Of a stretch of 64,000 nt of DNA, positions 62,615-64,000 are shown in pieces. The notes below the pieces were generated by a model, which was not told the DNA's origin, did not search any database, and saw nothing but the letters and a program-made list of their open reading frames with translations. Source of the stretch: Panorpa germanica (taxonomy: Eukaryota > Arthropoda > Insecta > Mecoptera > Panorpidae); NCBI GenBank assembly GCA_963678705.1, contig CAVMBN010000102.1:55987-119986 (forward strand), given 5' to 3'. The position numbers and the translations under genes were made by a program. The first letter of the stretch is position 1. Every line of letters begins with the position of its first letter.

Positions 62615-64000
62615 ACAAATTTGAGGTTATGTTTATAAAACCGCGTGTACGCGTAATGAAAAATTCGTTTTTAACACTGATTTCCAACTGTCAAACTTTT
62701 GTAAAAACACTTTGTTTAGGGTAAATTAACACAAATTTAAAACAAACTTAAATACTTTTCGTTTGAAAAAGTATTCATATAATTTATTTAATTTTTTTCC
62801 ATAATTAATTTCTCACTTTTAATCACTTTTTTCACCTAAAGTAGCATTAGCCGATCACACACATAGTAGATAGGAACCACTTGTGTTGCAAAGCAATATC
62901 AACGTCCTTGTAAACCAAGACGTAGGTCTTCCTTTTTGTATTAAGTTCCATTTGTCTTGCCAGAGCTTATACATATATGCATTCATCTCTTTGGCAATAT
63001 ATTTGGTATCGTCTCCAGACTTTTATCCTACAGCCGCATTAACTTTAAATCCTCAAAATTTGTCGCATTAATTTTAAATCATCAAAATTTGATTTTTTCA
63101 GTTCTAGTGTAATTTGTACTTGAGTAAGTGCATGAGTGATTTTTAAATCTAAAGGAATTGCCCCCAATATCACTTGCACCACTTCTGTAGATACAGTTCT
63201 GCAACAACGCGTCATCGTCAATAACATAGTTCTTTGAATAGAAGATCTGGAAGATTGATCCTGTAATACCATGCCGAAGCACAATACACAACTATTAGCA
63301 TAAATGCCCCCTTGTATAGTGTCGGCATAGTTGCCGAGTTTAAGCTTCATTCCGTCCTTGTGACACGCGCAAGGTGTGTTACAAGTTTATCATTTGTTGT
63401 TACTGTATTTGTTTCGTAGCTTTGTAGCTTCAAGAAACTACAGATTTTATATATAGCAGGTCGAGAACGGCTTTCTAGGGTTTCTGTACTATTTGCACCG
63501 ATAAGGATCACATTATCGTTGGCAAAACATATGTCTACACAACCTTTCGAGTGAGAAACACAGTTCTCGTCGAATACCATGTTCCAGAGCTCAGGCCCCA
63601 TTACAGATCGCTAAAGACAACCTTTAGATAGTTGCCTTTTCATGGAACGGTAATCGGTTTGTAAAATAATGTTCGACAATGAAAATAGTTCTCCATAGCG
63701 CAGTAGACGTACCTATAGGTTTTTGCCGGTCTTATTCTTTGAAGGTCACTTGGCCACCGGACATAAACAAAGGCACACTGAATTTCTATAAATATCTCAT
63801 ATACATACTTGTACTTATGCCTACTTACTTACCATTTGTTTGTTACCATTGAATGTTCATGAACGATCAATCACTATTTTCAAGAAAACCGCATATATTG
63901 TTCACTTAATCACTTATAACAATTAATACACTCTCATTATTATTTAAAACACGCATTTATATAAACTAATTCTTGTGTTTTAATATTATTTATAGTTAAT
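62615..64000. repeat. Satellite unit U35 (B/A mosaic, cut by window end)
   Basis: First 1386 bp of a unit. cattagccgat (B) on the left with gagtgagaaac (A) in the RT part. The palindrome is disrupted by one base (atacatatatgcat). Confidence 0.95.

Larger units (their letters stand above)
58204..64000. repeat. Macrosatellite array, block 3 (rest of U32 to U35, runs off the window)
   Basis: The array resumes after the LTR element. Removing that element and one 4-bp duplication restores a 1586-bp unit. Units start at 59443, 61029 and 62615, and the array continues past the window end, so its full size cannot be seen here. Confidence 0.98.

Overview
The window is eukaryotic, AT-rich, repeat-dominated DNA, most likely insect heterochromatin. 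The organism is inferred only from the transposon lineages present: an R1-like RT fossil, an I-clade LINE with RNase H, and a Ty3/gypsy element of errantivirus type with a tRNA-Ser-like primer site. I see no host gene, rRNA, tRNA, CRISPR or bacterial feature.

Background layer: apart from two insertions, the whole window is one head-to-tail tandem array of a ~1586-bp unit. I phase units on the window start (acaa[a/t]tttgaggttatg). There are 35 units: U1 to U34 complete (U26 and U32 split by insertions) and U35 cut by the window end. The minus strand of each unit, at about offsets 295-1160, carries a frameshifted fossil of the RT palm to post-RT region of an R1-like non-LTR retrotransposon, with the catalytic ADD changed to AND. 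The remaining ~720 bp is non-coding and unrecognised. Units fall into sequence families: A, A' (cacaagcaag, caagtgagaaac) and B (cattag; an A8 run adding 2 bp, giving 1588 bp). Families often alternate as A'B dimers, and some units are mosaics, as expected from unequal exchange and gene conversion.

Insertion 1 (39760-45513, minus strand) is a full-length, apparently intact I-clade LINE in U26. It has an 11-bp target duplication, a 5'UTR, ORF1 (475 aa, three zinc knuckles), ORF2 (1242 aa: APE endonuclease, RT with YADD, RNase H, C-terminal CCHC) and a poly(A) tail. All key catalytic residues that I could locate are present.

Insertion 2 (55067-58203, plus strand) is a 3.1-kb LTR retrotransposon in U32. 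It has 279-bp LTRs ending AGTTAT...ATAACT, a 4-bp target duplication, a primer site and a polypurine tract. Its single 775-aa ORF fuses Gag and an aspartic protease to six ~20-residue Gln/Lys-rich repeats and an integrase-tail-like C terminus. RT, RNase H and the integrase core are missing, so it should be non-autonomous, yet its frame is open.

The LINE could in principle mobilise itself, the LTR element would need a helper, and the array is passive DNA shaped by recombination. The most unusual points are the retrotransposon-derived macrosatellite, the structured gag-pro LTR element, the archaic-looking unit U1, and the two insertions lying about 20 bp apart in unit coordinates.
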